Origin: an uncultured Actinomycetes bacterium
GTDB lineage: Bacteria > Actinomycetota > Aquicultoria > CAJVYJ01
DNA: 5,349 bases
Reading direction: 5' to 3'
Assembly (NCBI GenBank): GCA_913009475.1
Contig: CAJVYJ010000137.1
Span: 1 to 5,349, forward strand
The translations under genes and the position numbers were made by a program. Under the pieces are notes generated by a model. The model was given only the letters and a program-made list of their open reading frames with translations, had not been told where the DNA came from and did not search any database. Of this stretch, positions 5,062 to 5,349 are shown piece by piece; the stretch's first letter is position 1, and each line of letters opens with the position of its first letter.

Positions 5062-5304
5062 ATGGTTTTTAAAGGCTGTCCCGGTGGGGACAACATTAAA
5101 ATACCGGAGTTGGAAATCGTCACTTGCCCCAAATGCGGCGGTGAGGTGGAGTTTTTCACCCGCGATAAAAAATCAGCCTGCAGCGATTGCGGTTATGTCG
5201 TCGTGCGTGACACCGAGGCCTCCTGCATTGATTGGTGTCCGATGGCCGAAGAGTGTTTCGGTAAAGAAGCCGTAGAAAAATACAGAAAGAAGTCCGAGTC
5301 TTAA
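5062..5304 (+). CDS. 80-aa zinc-ribbon protein with a second Cys cluster
   Basis: This small soluble protein has eight cysteines. C22-x2-C25 (TCPKCGG) and C40-x2-C43 (ACSDCGY) form a classical zinc ribbon of about 22 residues. A second group follows, C55-x3-C59-x5-C65 in SCIDWCPMAEECFG, and with the N-terminal Cys6 (KGCPGGD) it could complete another four-Cys metal or iron-sulfur site. The C-terminus is Lys/Glu rich. I recall the CIDWCP..EECFG pattern in small proteins of anaerobes, but not a function. AGGAG (5051-5055) lies 6 bases before the ATG, and the gap to the DUF3422 stop codon is 28 bp, so it is probably the last visible gene of the operon. No terminator follows before the window ends. 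Confidence 0.85.
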   Translation: MVFKGCPGGDNIKIPELEIVTCPKCGGEVEFFTRDKKSACSDCGYVVVRDTEASCIDWCPMAEECFGKEAVEKYRKKSES

Positions 5305-5334
5305 ATTTTCATCCAACCGCTAAGTTGTTTAGTT

Positions 5335-5340
5335 TATAAT
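5335..5340 (+). promoter_or_regulatory. isolated perfect -10 hexamer at the window end
   Basis: TATAAT occurs 31 bp after the last stop codon, in AT-rich DNA. I find no acceptable -35 at 16-18 bp spacing. It could drive a gene beyond the window, or be chance. Confidence 0.22.
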
Positions 5341-5349
5341 ACTTAATTA

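Overview
This is a short bacterial contig, most likely from a metagenome or draft assembly. Its first 72 bases are Illumina P7/TruSeq adapter read-through, so the left edge is an artefact and genomic sequence begins at position 73. The organism cannot be named from the sequence. Base composition is moderate, the operon genes carry good Shine-Dalgarno sites, and the gene families (hybrid-cluster-associated redox disulfide protein, FNR-like regulator without Fe-S cysteines, small Cys-rich proteins) suggest an anaerobe or facultative anaerobe, perhaps from a subsurface lineage. That is inference.

Left part (73-1326, minus strand): a membrane-anchored diguanylate-cyclase-like GGDEF protein is followed 15 bp later by a ROK-family sugar kinase, which is cut by the contig edge after its LGTG motif. 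The GGDEF protein keeps the GGEEF loop and the inhibitory RxxD site. It has Asn in place of the Asp that reads the guanine base in characterised cyclases.

Middle (1327-2026): 700 bp with no convincing gene. It holds a -10 element for the leftward GGDEF transcript, three perfect GC-rich hairpins and a 24-bp tandem repeat. It looks like a landing zone for short dispersed palindromic repeats. Weak candidate promoter elements for the rightward regulator lie at its right end.

Right part (2027-5304, plus strand): a Crp/Fnr-family regulator is followed by a five-gene co-directional cluster with gaps of 8-32 bp. The genes encode a 45-aa Cys/His protein (too short for many gene callers), a 65-aa DUF1858 'hybrid cluster protein-associated redox disulfide' protein, a four-helix CopD-like membrane protein, a 436-aa DUF3422 membrane-anchored protein and an 80-aa zinc-ribbon protein with eight cysteines. 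Between the regulator and the first of these lie two TGTGA-N6-TCA-type operators exactly 22 bp apart. The downstream one is centred where a class II activator would sit (-41.5) relative to a plausible -10 box. The regulator's recognition helix keeps the Arg-Glu-x3-Arg residues that CRP uses to read TGTGA, so cis and trans evidence agree.

The most interesting reading is a compact regulator-plus-operon module for redox or nitrosative stress. It resembles HcpR-type control of hybrid cluster protein genes, but hcp itself is absent and the output is three Cys-rich miniproteins plus two membrane proteins of unknown function.
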